Shown here in pieces: positions 6,804 to 14,773 of a stretch of DNA of 27,470 nucleotides (positions within the stretch are counted from its first letter, which is position 1; each line of letters begins with the position of its first letter). The notes under the pieces are model-generated. The model was not told where the DNA came from. It saw only the letters and a program-made list of their open reading frames with translations, and did not search any database. This DNA is from an uncultured Dorea sp. (GTDB lineage Bacteria > Bacillota > Clostridia > Lachnospirales > Lachnospiraceae). The position numbers and the translations under genes are program-made. The stretch lies in assembly GCA_910580235.1 (NCBI GenBank), contig CAJTVU010000013.1, positions 1 to 27,470 on the forward strand. The letters are read 5' to 3'.

Positions 6804-8009
6804 ATGATGTTAAAAGGAAAAACCGTACTTCTCGGAGTATGCGGCGGGATCGCCGCATATAAAACTGCTTCCCTTACCAGCATGCTCGTAAAGGCAGGGG
6901 CTGACGTCCATGTTATTATGACAGAGCACGCAAAGAATTTTATCAATCCGATCACCTTCGAGACATTGACCGGGCATAAATGTATTTCTGACACATTCGA
7001 CCGTAATTTTGAATTCAACGTAGAGCACGTGGCTCTGGCGCAGAAGGCTGACGTAATCCTGATCGCCCCCGCAACAGCCAATACTATCGCCAAACTGGCC
7101 CACGGCATTGCGGACGATATGCTGACGACTACCGTCCTTGCAAGCAGAGCGCCGAAAATCGTCGCCCCTGCTATGAACACTGCGATGTACGAGAACGCCG
7201 TCACGCAGGACAATCTTAAATTGCTCGCCTCTTATGGGATGCGTGTAGTCGAGCCGGACAGCGGGAGGCTGGCCTGCGGCGATGTGGGCGCGGGGAAGAT
7301 GCCGGAGCCGGAGCTGCTGCTCGATCATATCCTCCTGGCTGCCGCATTTGAAAAAGATATGAAAGGAATGAAGGTCTTAGTGACCGCAGGCCCTACCCAG
7401 GAGGCTATAGATCCGGTGCGTTACATTACGAACCACTCTTCAGGGAAAATGGGCTACAGCATCGCTAAGATGTGTATGCTGCGAGGGGCGGATGTGATGC
7501 TTGTAAGCGGCAGCACTGCCCTTGCCCCCCCTCCCTTCGTGGCCGTCGCGCCAGTCATTTCCGCAAAAGATATGTATGACGCAGTCATGGCACGAAGCGA
7601 TGAGATGGATATTATTATCAAAGCTGCCGCAGTGGCAGACTACCGTCCATGCAAAACGGCCGATGAGAAAATGAAGAAGTCCGGCGACAGCCTTTCTATC
7701 GCTTGCGAGCAGACAGACGACATCCTGAAGGCTCTGGGCGAAAATAAGAAGCCAGGGCAATTCCTATGCGGCTTTTCCATGGAGACAGAGAACATGCTGG
7801 AGAACTCCAAGAAAAAGCTTGTGAAGAAGCATCTGGACATGATCGTCGCCAACAATCTCAAAATGCAGGGCGCAGGCTTTGCCACGGACACGAATATCGT
7901 CACGATCATCACCCCAGATTCCATAAAAGAACTGGAGATTATGAGCAAAGACGAAGTAGCGCTCAAGATTATTGATGAAATATTATCGCTCCGGCGGCCC
8001 GGCCGGTAG
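6804..8009 (+). CDS. coaBC: Bifunctional phosphopantothenoylcysteine decarboxylase / phosphopantothenate-cysteine ligase
   Basis: CoaBC carries out two steps of coenzyme A synthesis: it joins cysteine to 4'-phosphopantothenate (CoaB, CTP-dependent) and decarboxylates the product with FMN (CoaC). At 401 residues it has the normal fused length. The N-terminal flavoprotein half shows the catalytic histidine in NVEHVALA (His75), PAMN (122-125) and the substrate clamp GRLACGDVGAGKM with Cys158. The C-terminal half starts near 190 with VTAGPTQEAIDPVRYITNHS and includes AAAVADYRP with downstream lysines for CTP binding. The start is ATG at 6804 with AGAGGG upstream; a second ATG follows directly. 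Its neighbour across the divergent promoter is a probable pantothenate importer, which fits. Confidence 0.97.
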   Translation: MMLKGKTVLLGVCGGIAAYKTASLTSMLVKAGADVHVIMTEHAKNFINPITFETLTGHKCISDTFDRNFEFNVEHVALAQKADVILIAPATANTIAKLAHGIADDMLTTTVLASRAPKIVAPAMNTAMYENAVTQDNLKLLASYGMRVVEPDSGRLACGDVGAGKMPEPELLLDHILLAAAFEKDMKGMKVLVTAGPTQEAIDPVRYITNHSSGKMGYSIAKMCMLRGADVMLVSGSTALAPPPFVAVAPVISAKDMYDAVMARSDEMDIIIKAAAVADYRPCKTADEKMKKSGDSLSIACEQTDDILKALGENKKPGQFLCGFSMETENMLENSKKKLVKKHLDMIVANNLKMQGAGFATDTNIVTIITPDSIKELEIMSKDEVALKIIDEILSLRRPGR

Positions 8010-8039
8010 GGACACCCTATTCCCCAAAAAGGGACACCC
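8009..8039. repeat. Copy A of a 31-base dispersed repeat
   Basis: This 31-base stretch contains GGGACACCC twice. It matches 11145-11175 at 28 of 31 positions without gaps, in the same orientation. It begins at the last base of the coaBC stop codon and provides the arm of the terminator between two convergent genes. The differences from copy B are at positions 11, 14 and 15 of the repeat. Confidence 0.75.
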
Positions 8040-8047
8040 CCTTTTTT
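8026..8047. terminator. Bidirectional terminator between coaBC and the FGGY kinase gene
   Basis: AAAAAGGG/CCCTTTTT forms an 8-bp stem with a 5-base loop. T runs on both strands suit the two convergent genes, which end at 8009 and 8052. The hairpin overlaps the second half of the dispersed repeat. Confidence 0.75.
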
Positions 8048-8051
8048 ACTT

Positions 8052-9647
8052 TTACCAATCCATTGCTTCAATCGCCGACTTCTCGATGGAAAGCCCTGCT
8101 TTGTAACGTTCCGTAAAAATACGGAACCCTTCTACATCTTCCGCGCGCGGCGCTACCGTCTCCCCGGACAGTTCTTTGAAGATCCTTGTTTCAAGGTAAT
8201 CTTCCAGCCTCTCGCCAGGGCTCCTGTCCAGCATATATGCCGCCAGCAGCGCGATTCCCCACGCGCCGCCCTCGCTTGCCATATCCATCACAGTCACTGG
8301 CACATTTACCGCCGCAGCCAGATATCTCTGGCCAATTCCTTTCGTCTTGAAAAAACCGCCATGTCCCGTAATACGGCTTACTTTCACCTTTTCCTCGTCC
8401 AGCAGGATATCCATGCCTAGTTTTACGGCTCCTAACGACGTATACAGATGAGCTTTCATAAAATTCGCAAGGTTGAACCTGCTCTTTGGCGTCCGTAGAA
8501 ATGCGGGACGTCCTTCATTGAGCATGGTGATATTCTCCCCAGAATAATATCCATATGCCAGGAGCCCTCCGCAGTCGGGATCGCCTTTCAAGGAGCTCGT
8601 GTAAAGCTTGTCAAATAATTCCTCAGCCCCTGCCTGCATCCCCATTAATTCTGAAAATTCCTTAAAAATTCCAATCCACGCATTCAGATCCGACGTGCCA
8701 TTATTCGCATGGGACATCGCGCACGGAAAGCCTGACGGGGTTGCCACCATATCAATCTCACGATATATACGGCCAAGCTGCTCCTTTAATACGATCATGG
8801 CAAATGTGCTCGTCCCGGCCGACACATTCCCTGTTCCCGGCGCAACTGAATTGGTCGCCGTCATGCCCGTACCAGCGTCCCCCTCCGGAGGGCAGAATGG
8901 TATGCCTGCTCTGAGGCTCCCTGTCTCGTCCAGAAATGCCGCGCCTTCTTCTGTCAGTTCCCCGGCATTTTCCCCAGCGACAAGAACTTCCGGGAAGATA
9001 TCCTCCATTTTCCAGGAATATCCATATGGCTCTGTCAACGCGTTAAACTTGCTGGCCATGCCCGCCTCATAATTACAGGTATGTGGATCAATCGGGAACA
9101 TCCCCGCGGCATCGCCGATACCGATCACCTTCCTGCCGGTCAGCTTCCAATGAATGTACGCGCTCAGTGTACAGACATAATCCAACTGCCCGACATGTGC
9201 CTTTCTGTCAAGAATACGCTGGTACAAATGTGCAACACTCCAGCGCAGCGGGATGTTAAATCCGAACAGCTCTGTAAGCTCGTCCGCCGCTTTCTGCGTA
9301 TTGGTATTCCTCCATGTCTGGAATGGAGCAAGCTGCCTCCCGTTCCTGTCCAACGCCATGTACCCATGCATCATAGCGCTGATGCCAATCGCACCAACAT
9401 TGCACAGCGTAACCCCATATTTATCTTCCACTTCTTCCCTTAATACGCTATAACATTTTTGCAGCCCTGTATGGATTTCTGCAAGACTGTAAGTCCAGAT
9501 ATTATCAATTAAAGAATTCTCCCAGTCATAAATCCCTACTGCAAGAACCTCCCCTTTCAGATTGATCAGAGCCCCCTTGATCCTGGTAGATCCAAGCTCG
9601 ATCCCCAGTGCAGTTCTTCCGTCTACGATTGCTTTTTTTATATCCAT
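8052..9647 (-). CDS. FGGY-family carbohydrate kinase (AraB-like type)
   Basis: At 531 residues this belongs to the FGGY sugar kinases, which phosphorylate a sugar or ketose with ATP. The N-terminal phosphate-binding loop ALGIELGSTRIKGALI (about 13-28), the ISAMMHGYMALD block with a catalytic Asp region, and the C-terminal ITGHGGFFKTKGIGQRYLAA block are typical. The overall pattern resembles the long kinase of Bacteroides-type arabinose clusters, so L-ribulose is a reasonable guess. Xylulose or another ketose is equally open. The start is ATG with GAGGAG close upstream. No sugar transporter, isomerase or epimerase lies beside it; it follows radA after 38 bases and may simply be read from that transcript. 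Confidence 0.85.
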   Translation of the reverse strand: MDIKKAIVDGRTALGIELGSTRIKGALINLKGEVLAVGIYDWENSLIDNIWTYSLAEIHTGLQKCYSVLREEVEDKYGVTLCNVGAIGISAMMHGYMALDRNGRQLAPFQTWRNTNTQKAADELTELFGFNIPLRWSVAHLYQRILDRKAHVGQLDYVCTLSAYIHWKLTGRKVIGIGDAAGMFPIDPHTCNYEAGMASKFNALTEPYGYSWKMEDIFPEVLVAGENAGELTEEGAAFLDETGSLRAGIPFCPPEGDAGTGMTATNSVAPGTGNVSAGTSTFAMIVLKEQLGRIYREIDMVATPSGFPCAMSHANNGTSDLNAWIGIFKEFSELMGMQAGAEELFDKLYTSSLKGDPDCGGLLAYGYYSGENITMLNEGRPAFLRTPKSRFNLANFMKAHLYTSLGAVKLGMDILLDEEKVKVSRITGHGGFFKTKGIGQRYLAAAVNVPVTVMDMASEGGAWGIALLAAYMLDRSPGERLEDYLETRIFKELSGETVAPRAEDVEGFRIFTERYKAGLSIEKSAIEAMDW

Positions 9648-9685
9648 AATCTCCTCTTTCTGGCTCAGGCTCCCAAAGTGCTCTT

Positions 9686-11047
9686 TTATAATAAATTCAT
9701 AGCATGATTCACTGTTTTAATTCCTATGATCTCAATCCCTTCCGCATTCCCAACCGATTTTACGCTTACCTCCGGCATAATGCATGTCTTAAATCCGAGC
9801 TTCTTTGCCTCTGCCACACGCTGCTCCGGCATAGCCACCGCCCGCACTTCCCCGGACAGCCCTACTTCTCCGAACACGATAGTGTCCCCTGATACCGGCT
9901 TATTCTTATAGCTGGATGCGATCGCTATAATAATCCCCAGATCTGACGCAGGCTCGCTCATGCGGATGCCGCCCGCAATATTTACATACGCGTCATAATT
10001 TGAGAGCGGCAGCCCCAACCGTTTCTCCAGCACCGCCATCAAAAGGTTCACCCGGTTATAATCAACTCCGGCCGCCGTCCTCCGCGGCATCCCGAAGCTT
10101 GTCTTACAGACCAGAGCCTGGATTTCCATCAGCATTGGCCTCGTCCCCTCTATAGCGCACACTACTACAGAGCCCGGCGCATCCTCCGGCCTTCCAGCCA
10201 ACATAAACTCCGACGGGTTCTTCACTTCCTCCAGCCCTTGCTGCCTCATCTCGAACACGCCGATTTCATTCGTGGAGCCAAAACGGTTCTTTACCGCCCT
10301 CAGAATGCGGTAAGAGGCATGTCTGTCACCTTCAAAATACAGTACTGTGTCTACCATGTGCTCCAGCACTCTCGGCCCTGCTACCGTGCCTTCTTTTGTC
10401 ACGTGGCCAACAATAAAGATAGAGATGCCAAGCCCTTTAGCCAGCTGCATGAATACGTTCGTGGATTCTCTGACCTGCGAAACGCTTCCGGGCGCAGAAA
10501 CCACCGTCTCATCGTACATTGTCTGTATAGAATCTATGACTACCATATCCGGCTTCTGTCTTTCTATGATCCCCCGGATAATATCCAGATTTGTCTCACA
10601 CAGAAGATAGATGTTCTCCGCAAACTCTCCCATCCGGTTGGCGCGCATCTTAATCTGCTTTAAAGACTCTTCTCCAGATATGTACAGAACTTTCTTCTCC
10701 ATCGCAGCCAGCTCCCGGCAGACTTGCAGGAGCAGAGTAGATTTCCCGATGCCCGGGTCGCCGCCCACCAGCACGAGAGACCCCGGCACGATGCCCCCTC
10801 CAAGCACACGGTCAAGCTCCCCGATTCCGGTCAGTGTCCGCTCATCCTCCTCCGTCCTTACACTAGACAAAGCTATCACGTCCGCTTTCCTGCCAGGATC
10901 CGCGCCTGCACTTCTTGCTTTCGCCGGCATTACCTTCTCCTCTACAAATGTGTTCCACTCTCTGCACATCGGGCACTGCCCCAGCCACTTGCTCTCCTCA
11001 TGCCCGCAGTTTTGGCAGAAAAACACGCTTCTCTTTGCTTTTGCCAT
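9686..11047 (-). CDS. radA: DNA repair protein RadA (Sms)
   Basis: RadA is a RecA-like ATPase that helps branch migration and processing of recombination intermediates. All family parts are visible in 453 residues: a four-cysteine zinc finger (Cys11, 14, 25, 28), Walker A GGDPGIGKS (95-103), the KNRFG motif (about 250) specific to RadA, and a Lon-protease-like C-terminal domain that includes SEPASDLGIIIAIASS. The start is ATG with AAGGAG about ten bases upstream. In Bacillus radA follows clpC directly; here one small gene and a strong terminator come between them, and radA has its own extended -10 promoter. Confidence 0.97.
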   Translation of the reverse strand: MAKAKRSVFFCQNCGHEESKWLGQCPMCREWNTFVEEKVMPAKARSAGADPGRKADVIALSSVRTEEDERTLTGIGELDRVLGGGIVPGSLVLVGGDPGIGKSTLLLQVCRELAAMEKKVLYISGEESLKQIKMRANRMGEFAENIYLLCETNLDIIRGIIERQKPDMVVIDSIQTMYDETVVSAPGSVSQVRESTNVFMQLAKGLGISIFIVGHVTKEGTVAGPRVLEHMVDTVLYFEGDRHASYRILRAVKNRFGSTNEIGVFEMRQQGLEEVKNPSEFMLAGRPEDAPGSVVVCAIEGTRPMLMEIQALVCKTSFGMPRRTAAGVDYNRVNLLMAVLEKRLGLPLSNYDAYVNIAGGIRMSEPASDLGIIIAIASSYKNKPVSGDTIVFGEVGLSGEVRAVAMPEQRVAEAKKLGFKTCIMPEVSVKSVGNAEGIEIIGIKTVNHAMNLL

Positions 11048-11103
11048 TCCTTCTTGTCTCCTTTATCGCCGTCTTACGCTCTCCTGGAAATCGCTGTCCA
11101 TAT

Positions 11104-11112
11104 ATTATACCA
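11104..11112 (-). promoter_or_regulatory. Extended -10 promoter of radA
   Basis: On the minus strand this reads TGG-TATAAT, a perfect extended -10 about 57 bases before the radA start. The -35 region is weak. It lies downstream of the terminator at 11184-11226, so radA can be expressed independently of clpC. Confidence 0.65.
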
Positions 11113-11138
11113 TACCCGCATGGAATGTTGCTATAAAT

Positions 11139-11175
11139 AAAAGGGGGACACCCTCTTTTCCAAAAAGGGACACCC
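11139..11175. repeat. Copy B of the 31-base dispersed repeat with its hairpin
   Basis: Bases 11145-11175 match copy A at 8009-8039 in 28 of 31 positions. AAAAGGGG (11139-11146) pairs with CCTCTTTT (11152-11159), giving an 8-bp hairpin. Nine bases further is a much larger palindrome. The pair looks like REP-type intergenic elements; no transposase gene is in the window. Confidence 0.7.
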
Positions 11176-11183
11176 ATTTAACT

Positions 11184-11226
11184 AAAAGGGGACGTACGCT
11201 TTGCGCGAAAGTGTACGTCCCCTTTT
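11184..11226. terminator. Long perfect palindrome acting as terminator of the 137-residue protein gene
   Basis: AAAAGGGGACGTAC pairs with GTACGTCCCCTTTT (14 bp). A further five pairs (one G-U) bring the stem to 19 bp with a 5-base loop. It starts two bases after the stop of the upstream minus-strand gene and has T runs on both strands. The unusual length also fits a REP-like palindrome reused as a terminator. Confidence 0.85.
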
Positions 11227-11228
11227 TA

Positions 11229-11642
11229 TTATTTTTTTACGATTTTAACTTCTACGCTCCTGTCCGACGCAAGCTCTGCGCTGACGCTCAATTTCCCGCT
11301 TAAGTTGGTCTTCATGTCCCCGGCGTCCGCACCGTCCATATAGACTTCATATTCGCTGTCTGCCTCCAGCTCCAGCGTGATTTGTGCATCCTGCGCCCCC
11401 GACACGATGAATGTAATCTCTTTTTCTGACACAGCAAAATTATTTACTGCCGTTCCCGGTACGGATTCATACACGAACATGCCGTTCTTCTCCAGTTTTG
11501 TAATCTCTGCAAAACATTTCACCTTGTAGAGATCCCCCTGGAACTCGAACCCATCCAGCTTTGTCTTGTTCGTTAAGGTATAATCACCAAAACTAAGTGT
11601 CCCATCTGTCTCAGCTCTTAATAATTCTTTTACCGCTGCCAC
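11229..11642 (-). CDS. Conserved small protein, unknown function (often labelled endosialidase)
   Basis: I recognise this 137-residue type from Lachnospiraceae genomes, where it is common and often named endosialidase without clear support. No catalytic motif of sialidases is visible. It lacks a signal peptide and membrane helices, so it is cytoplasmic as far as can be seen. Residues 1-60 contain the pattern SFGDYTL...GDLYKVKCF...ITKLEKNG, and the rest is beta-strand-rich with a Val/Thr/Glu pattern resembling a small beta-sandwich. The start is GTG at 11642 with a strong AGGAGG eight bases upstream. It lies between clpC and radA with its own promoter and terminator. Confidence 0.85.
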   Translation of the reverse strand: MAAVKELLRAETDGTLSFGDYTLTNKTKLDGFEFQGDLYKVKCFAEITKLEKNGMFVYESVPGTAVNNFAVSEKEITFIVSGAQDAQITLELEADSEYEVYMDGADAGDMKTNLSGKLSVSAELASDRSVEVKIVKK

Positions 11643-11656
11643 TTTTATTTCCTCCT

Positions 11657-11724
11657 ACGGTTTTTTGTACCGTTGCCTGATAAGGACGCTCACGATCTTG
11701 CCAGGCAATAGTATTTTCATTATA
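11657..11724 (-). promoter_or_regulatory. Promoter and structured leader of the 137-residue protein gene
   Basis: On the minus strand TATAAT (11719-11724) lies 17 bases after TGTAAA. The transcript would then contain an inverted repeat TTGCCTG/CAGGCAA (11702-11708 with 1173-79 of the same thousand, that is 11673-11679) and a small hairpin ACGGT/ACCGT (11657-11673) directly before the ribosome site. The leader is too short for a known riboswitch, and the stems could simply stabilise the mRNA. Confidence 0.45.
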
Positions 11725-11737
11725 TACTAAGTCTGTA

Positions 11738-14176
11738 TTAATTTACAGTCTTCGAAGAAAATTTTATCTCTTTTTTCGACATTCCTGCAACGACTTCTGT
11801 ACCTCGCTCTATTTCTCCTGAAAGTACTGCTTCCGCCAGCTTATCCTCCAGCTGGTTCTGTACGGCGCGCCTTAAGGGCCTCGCCCCGTACTTGTTATCT
11901 GTCCCGGTCTCCACGATGTGCTTCTTCACAGAATCCCGGATCGTCAGACGGATATCTAACTGCTCTTTCGCGCGCCCGACAAGCTCCTTGCACATCAGCC
12001 CTACGATCCTCTTCATCTCTTCCGCTCCCAGCGGATGGAATACAATGATCTCGTCGATCCGGTTCAGGAATTCCGGGCGGAAGATCAGCTTAATCTCATT
12101 TAGCACATTCGCCTTCATACGCTTGTAATCGCCGGCCTTATCCTCCCTGGCGTTAAATCCCAGCTTCTTCGGATCAATGATCGCCTGCGCTCCCGCATTG
12201 GAAGTCATAATAATAACTGTGTTCCTGAAATCCACTTTACGTCCCTGAGAGTCCGTAATATGCCCGTCGTCCAGCACCTGGAGAAGGATATTGAACACAT
12301 CGGGATGAGCCTTTTCTATCTCGTCGAACAAAATAACGGAATAAGGGTGGCGCCTGACTTTCTCGCTCAGCTGCCCTCCGTCATCATGCCCTACATAGCC
12401 CGGCGGGGAGCCGATCATTTTGGAAACGCTATGTTTCTCCATATATTCTGACATATCCACCCGTATCATAGATCCTTCGTCCCCGAACAGCGTCTCGGAG
12501 AGAGCCTTGGAAAGCTCTGTCTTGCCTACCCCTGTAGGGCCGAGGAACAGAAACGACCCGATAGGGCGGCTCGGGTCTTTCAGGCCTACGCGTCCCCGCC
12601 TGACCGCCCTTGATACCGCTGTAACTGCCTCTTCCTGCCCAATGACACGCTTGTGCAGCGTCTTCTCCAGGTTCTGAAGCCTCATACCTTCCGTTTCCTG
12701 AAGCCTCCTGACCGGGATCTTCGTCCATTCCGACACCACATCCGCAATATCGTCCTCCGTCACACGCCCCGGATTCCCGCTGCTCCTTGCCTGAAACCGT
12801 TTCTTTGACCGCCCCAGCTTCTGTTCCATCTCTTCTCTCTTATGCCGGATGGAAGACGCCTCCTCCATGTTTCCCTGTACGATGGCCTCCTCCATATCAC
12901 GCCCAAGAGACAGGATCGTATTTTCCAGCTCAAATACACGCTCTGGCACTGTAAAGCCCTTTAATGCCACTTTCGAACATGCCTCGTCTACTACGTCGAT
13001 CGCTTTATCTGGAAGGAAACGGTCGCTTATATATCGTCCAGACAGCCAGACCGCGGCTTCCAGCGCGTCCTGCTCTATCTTCACCTGGTGGTGCTCCTCA
13101 TACCGCGATCTCAATCCCTCCAAAATGTTCAGGCAATGCTCTGAGGACGGCTCCTCCACTGTAACTGGCTGGAACCTCCGTTCAAGAGCCGCATCCTTCT
13201 CAATGTATTTTCGGTATTCCGTAATCGTCGTCGCTCCGATCAGCTGCAATTCCCCTCTTGCCAGAGAAGGCTTTAATATATTCGAGGCGTCCATGGCGCC
13301 TTCTGCGCCCCCTGCGCCAATAATCGTGTGGACCTCGTCTAAAAATAAGATCACATTCCCCGAAGCCTTCACCTCCTGAATAAGCCGCTTCATGCGCTCC
13401 TCAAATTCTCCCCGGTACTTAGAGCCCGCGATCATGGCCGCCAGATCCATAGTAAAGATCCGCTTGCTCCGCATGCTGTCCGGCACTGCCCCAGATGCTA
13501 TCTGCGCCGCAAGGCCTTCCACGACCGCCGTCTTCCCTACGCCCGGCTCGCCCACAAGACAGGGATTATTTTTCGTCCGCCTGCTTAAGACCTGCATCAG
13601 CCTGTGGATCTCCGCCTCGCGTCCGATAACGGGATCGAGCTTTCCCTCTTCTGCCTGTAAGGTAAGATCTGTCCCGTACTGCGGCAGGACTCCTTCCCTG
13701 CCTCTTGCTCCCTCCTGCGACAGCTCCTCCTGATATTCTTTCGGGCTTACTCCAATTACTTGCAACAATTCCTGCAGCATATGCTGCACATTTAAGTTCA
13801 ATGTGAGAAGGATCCGCGTGCCTACACAGTCCGATTCCCGCAGCATGGCGAGCAGCATATGCTCTGTGCCGATCTCCTTCGCCCGGAACCGGAGAGCCTC
13901 AATCCTGCTCTCTTCCAAAATAAACCGTAATCGGGGGCTGAATTCCGGCTTTTCCGCAAACGTAATATTCCCCACAGGAGAGATCAGCTCATCTACTACT
14001 TTATAAATGCTCTCTTCCTCCAGCCCTCCCGCTGCCAGAACCTGCCCGGCAACGGACGTATACACTTTACGAAGGCCAAGGAGAAGATGCTCCGTCCCCA
14101 CATAAGGATGATGCAGCTCCTTTGCTGCCGCCTCCGCAACCTGTAATACATGGTTCGCTTGTTCTGTATAATTCAT
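11738..14176 (-). CDS. clpC: ATP-dependent Clp protease ATP-binding subunit ClpC
   Basis: ClpC is the Hsp100 unfoldase that feeds damaged or tagged proteins to ClpP. In 812 residues it has two N-terminal Clp repeats (about 1-145, with GTEHLLLGL and GTEHMLLAML), AAA domain 1 with Walker A GEPGVGKT (209-216) and LFLDEVHTIIGAGGAEGAMDAS-type Walker B, a middle coiled-coil (about 400-470), and AAA domain 2 with GPTGVGKT (about 545) and ILFDEIEKAHPDVF. The start is ATG with AAAGGAA upstream. It follows a GntR-type regulator gene by 50 bases and should share its promoter. The ctsR, mcsA and mcsB genes that precede clpC in Bacillus are absent here. Confidence 0.96.
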   Translation of the reverse strand: MNYTEQANHVLQVAEAAAKELHHPYVGTEHLLLGLRKVYTSVAGQVLAAGGLEEESIYKVVDELISPVGNITFAEKPEFSPRLRFILEESRIEALRFRAKEIGTEHMLLAMLRESDCVGTRILLTLNLNVQHMLQELLQVIGVSPKEYQEELSQEGARGREGVLPQYGTDLTLQAEEGKLDPVIGREAEIHRLMQVLSRRTKNNPCLVGEPGVGKTAVVEGLAAQIASGAVPDSMRSKRIFTMDLAAMIAGSKYRGEFEERMKRLIQEVKASGNVILFLDEVHTIIGAGGAEGAMDASNILKPSLARGELQLIGATTITEYRKYIEKDAALERRFQPVTVEEPSSEHCLNILEGLRSRYEEHHQVKIEQDALEAAVWLSGRYISDRFLPDKAIDVVDEACSKVALKGFTVPERVFELENTILSLGRDMEEAIVQGNMEEASSIRHKREEMEQKLGRSKKRFQARSSGNPGRVTEDDIADVVSEWTKIPVRRLQETEGMRLQNLEKTLHKRVIGQEEAVTAVSRAVRRGRVGLKDPSRPIGSFLFLGPTGVGKTELSKALSETLFGDEGSMIRVDMSEYMEKHSVSKMIGSPPGYVGHDDGGQLSEKVRRHPYSVILFDEIEKAHPDVFNILLQVLDDGHITDSQGRKVDFRNTVIIMTSNAGAQAIIDPKKLGFNAREDKAGDYKRMKANVLNEIKLIFRPEFLNRIDEIIVFHPLGAEEMKRIVGLMCKELVGRAKEQLDIRLTIRDSVKKHIVETGTDNKYGARPLRRAVQNQLEDKLAEAVLSGEIERGTEVVAGMSKKEIKFSSKTVN

Positions 14177-14226
14177 GTTCCCAATTCCTTTCTGTCTTAA
14201 AAGCCTTCAGATGTGCCTCCCGCGCT

Positions 14227-14601
14227 TTATCCAGACGTATACTCATCAAACAGCTCATCTACGATCCGATGTGCCTCTTCTCTGGTAACATTTTTACAGC
14301 ATCCTTTCGCAAGAGCGATCCTCATATCCTGCTTCATCTCCTCACAGGCTTTCAATTTATCAATGTCAAGCGAGATCACTGCGCCTCTTCTTCGGTCGAG
14401 CTGGATAAATCCCTGCTGCCTGAGCAGAGAGTACGCCTTATTCACAGTATGCATGTTCACGCCTACCATGCCGGCAAGCCTCCTCACTGACGGAAGGGAT
14501 TCTCCTTCTTGAAGGACTTGTGTTGCGATCCCTATAATAATCTGATGCTGCAGCTGTACATAGAGCGCTTCATCACTGTTAAAATCAATCTCTATCAACA
14601 C
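14227..14601 (-). CDS. GntR-family transcriptional regulator, YtrA subfamily
   Basis: This 124-residue protein has the short YtrA layout: a winged helix-turn-helix (about 10-75) with ALYVQLQHQI, LPSVRRLAGMVGVNMHTVNKAY and GFIQLDRRRGAVI, then a brief helical tail for dimerisation instead of a ligand domain. I chose GTG at 14601 because GAGGTG lies six bases upstream. A TTG follows directly, and the frame is open further upstream without a good start. The gene is first in a transcript with clpC, so it probably controls itself and clpC. An 18-bp imperfect palindrome overlaps its -10 region. YtrA relatives usually repress ABC-transporter genes, so pairing with clpC is uncommon. Confidence 0.88.
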   Translation of the reverse strand: MLIEIDFNSDEALYVQLQHQIIIGIATQVLQEGESLPSVRRLAGMVGVNMHTVNKAYSLLRQQGFIQLDRRRGAVISLDIDKLKACEEMKQDMRIALAKGCCKNVTREEAHRIVDELFDEYTSG

Positions 14602-14615
14602 TTTTATCACCTCGT

Positions 14616-14633
14616 ATCTTGTTATATCCAGAT
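14616..14633. promoter_or_regulatory. Candidate autoregulatory operator of the GntR-clpC operon
   Basis: The 18-bp dyad ATCTTGTTATATCCAGAT matches its own reverse complement at 14 of 18 positions. It overlaps the end of the -10 element and the likely transcription start, where a bound YtrA-type dimer would block initiation. Confidence 0.4.
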
Positions 14634-14658
14634 TAGCACAGGAAAACAGGTTTTGCAA
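14630..14658 (-). promoter_or_regulatory. Promoter of the GntR-clpC operon
   Basis: On the minus strand TTGCAA (14653-14658), a 17-base spacer and TAATCT (14630-14635) give a plausible sigma-A promoter about 29 bases before the GTG start. No CtsR heptad repeat (GGTCAAA type) or CIRCE element is seen nearby. Confidence 0.6.
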
Positions 14659-14699
14659 GGGGGTATCTCCCCGCCGCCTGCATCAGCATCTTTCCGGCA

Positions 14700-14736
14700 A
14701 TAGAAAAAGACGGCCATAAGAGCCGCCTCTTTCTAT
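14700..14736 (-). terminator. Terminator of ald
   Basis: On the minus strand an A-rich outer stem (ATAGAAA/TTTCTAT) and an inner CGGC/GCCG stem with a two-base bulge form a hairpin ending in a T-rich tail. It starts 38 bases after the ald stop codon and separates ald from the GntR-clpC promoter. Confidence 0.7.
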
Positions 14737-14773
14737 TTGCAACTTTGAAGGAATTAAGTTTGGAATTTTCTTC

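Noticed and set aside
11229..11642. Sialidase function of the 137-residue protein
   Set aside because: The name endosialidase circulates for such proteins, but no sialidase motif or export signal is present.
14602..14700. CtsR or HrcA (CIRCE) control of clpC
   Set aside because: No tandem GGTCAAA-type heptads and no CIRCE inverted repeat were found upstream of the GntR-clpC promoter.
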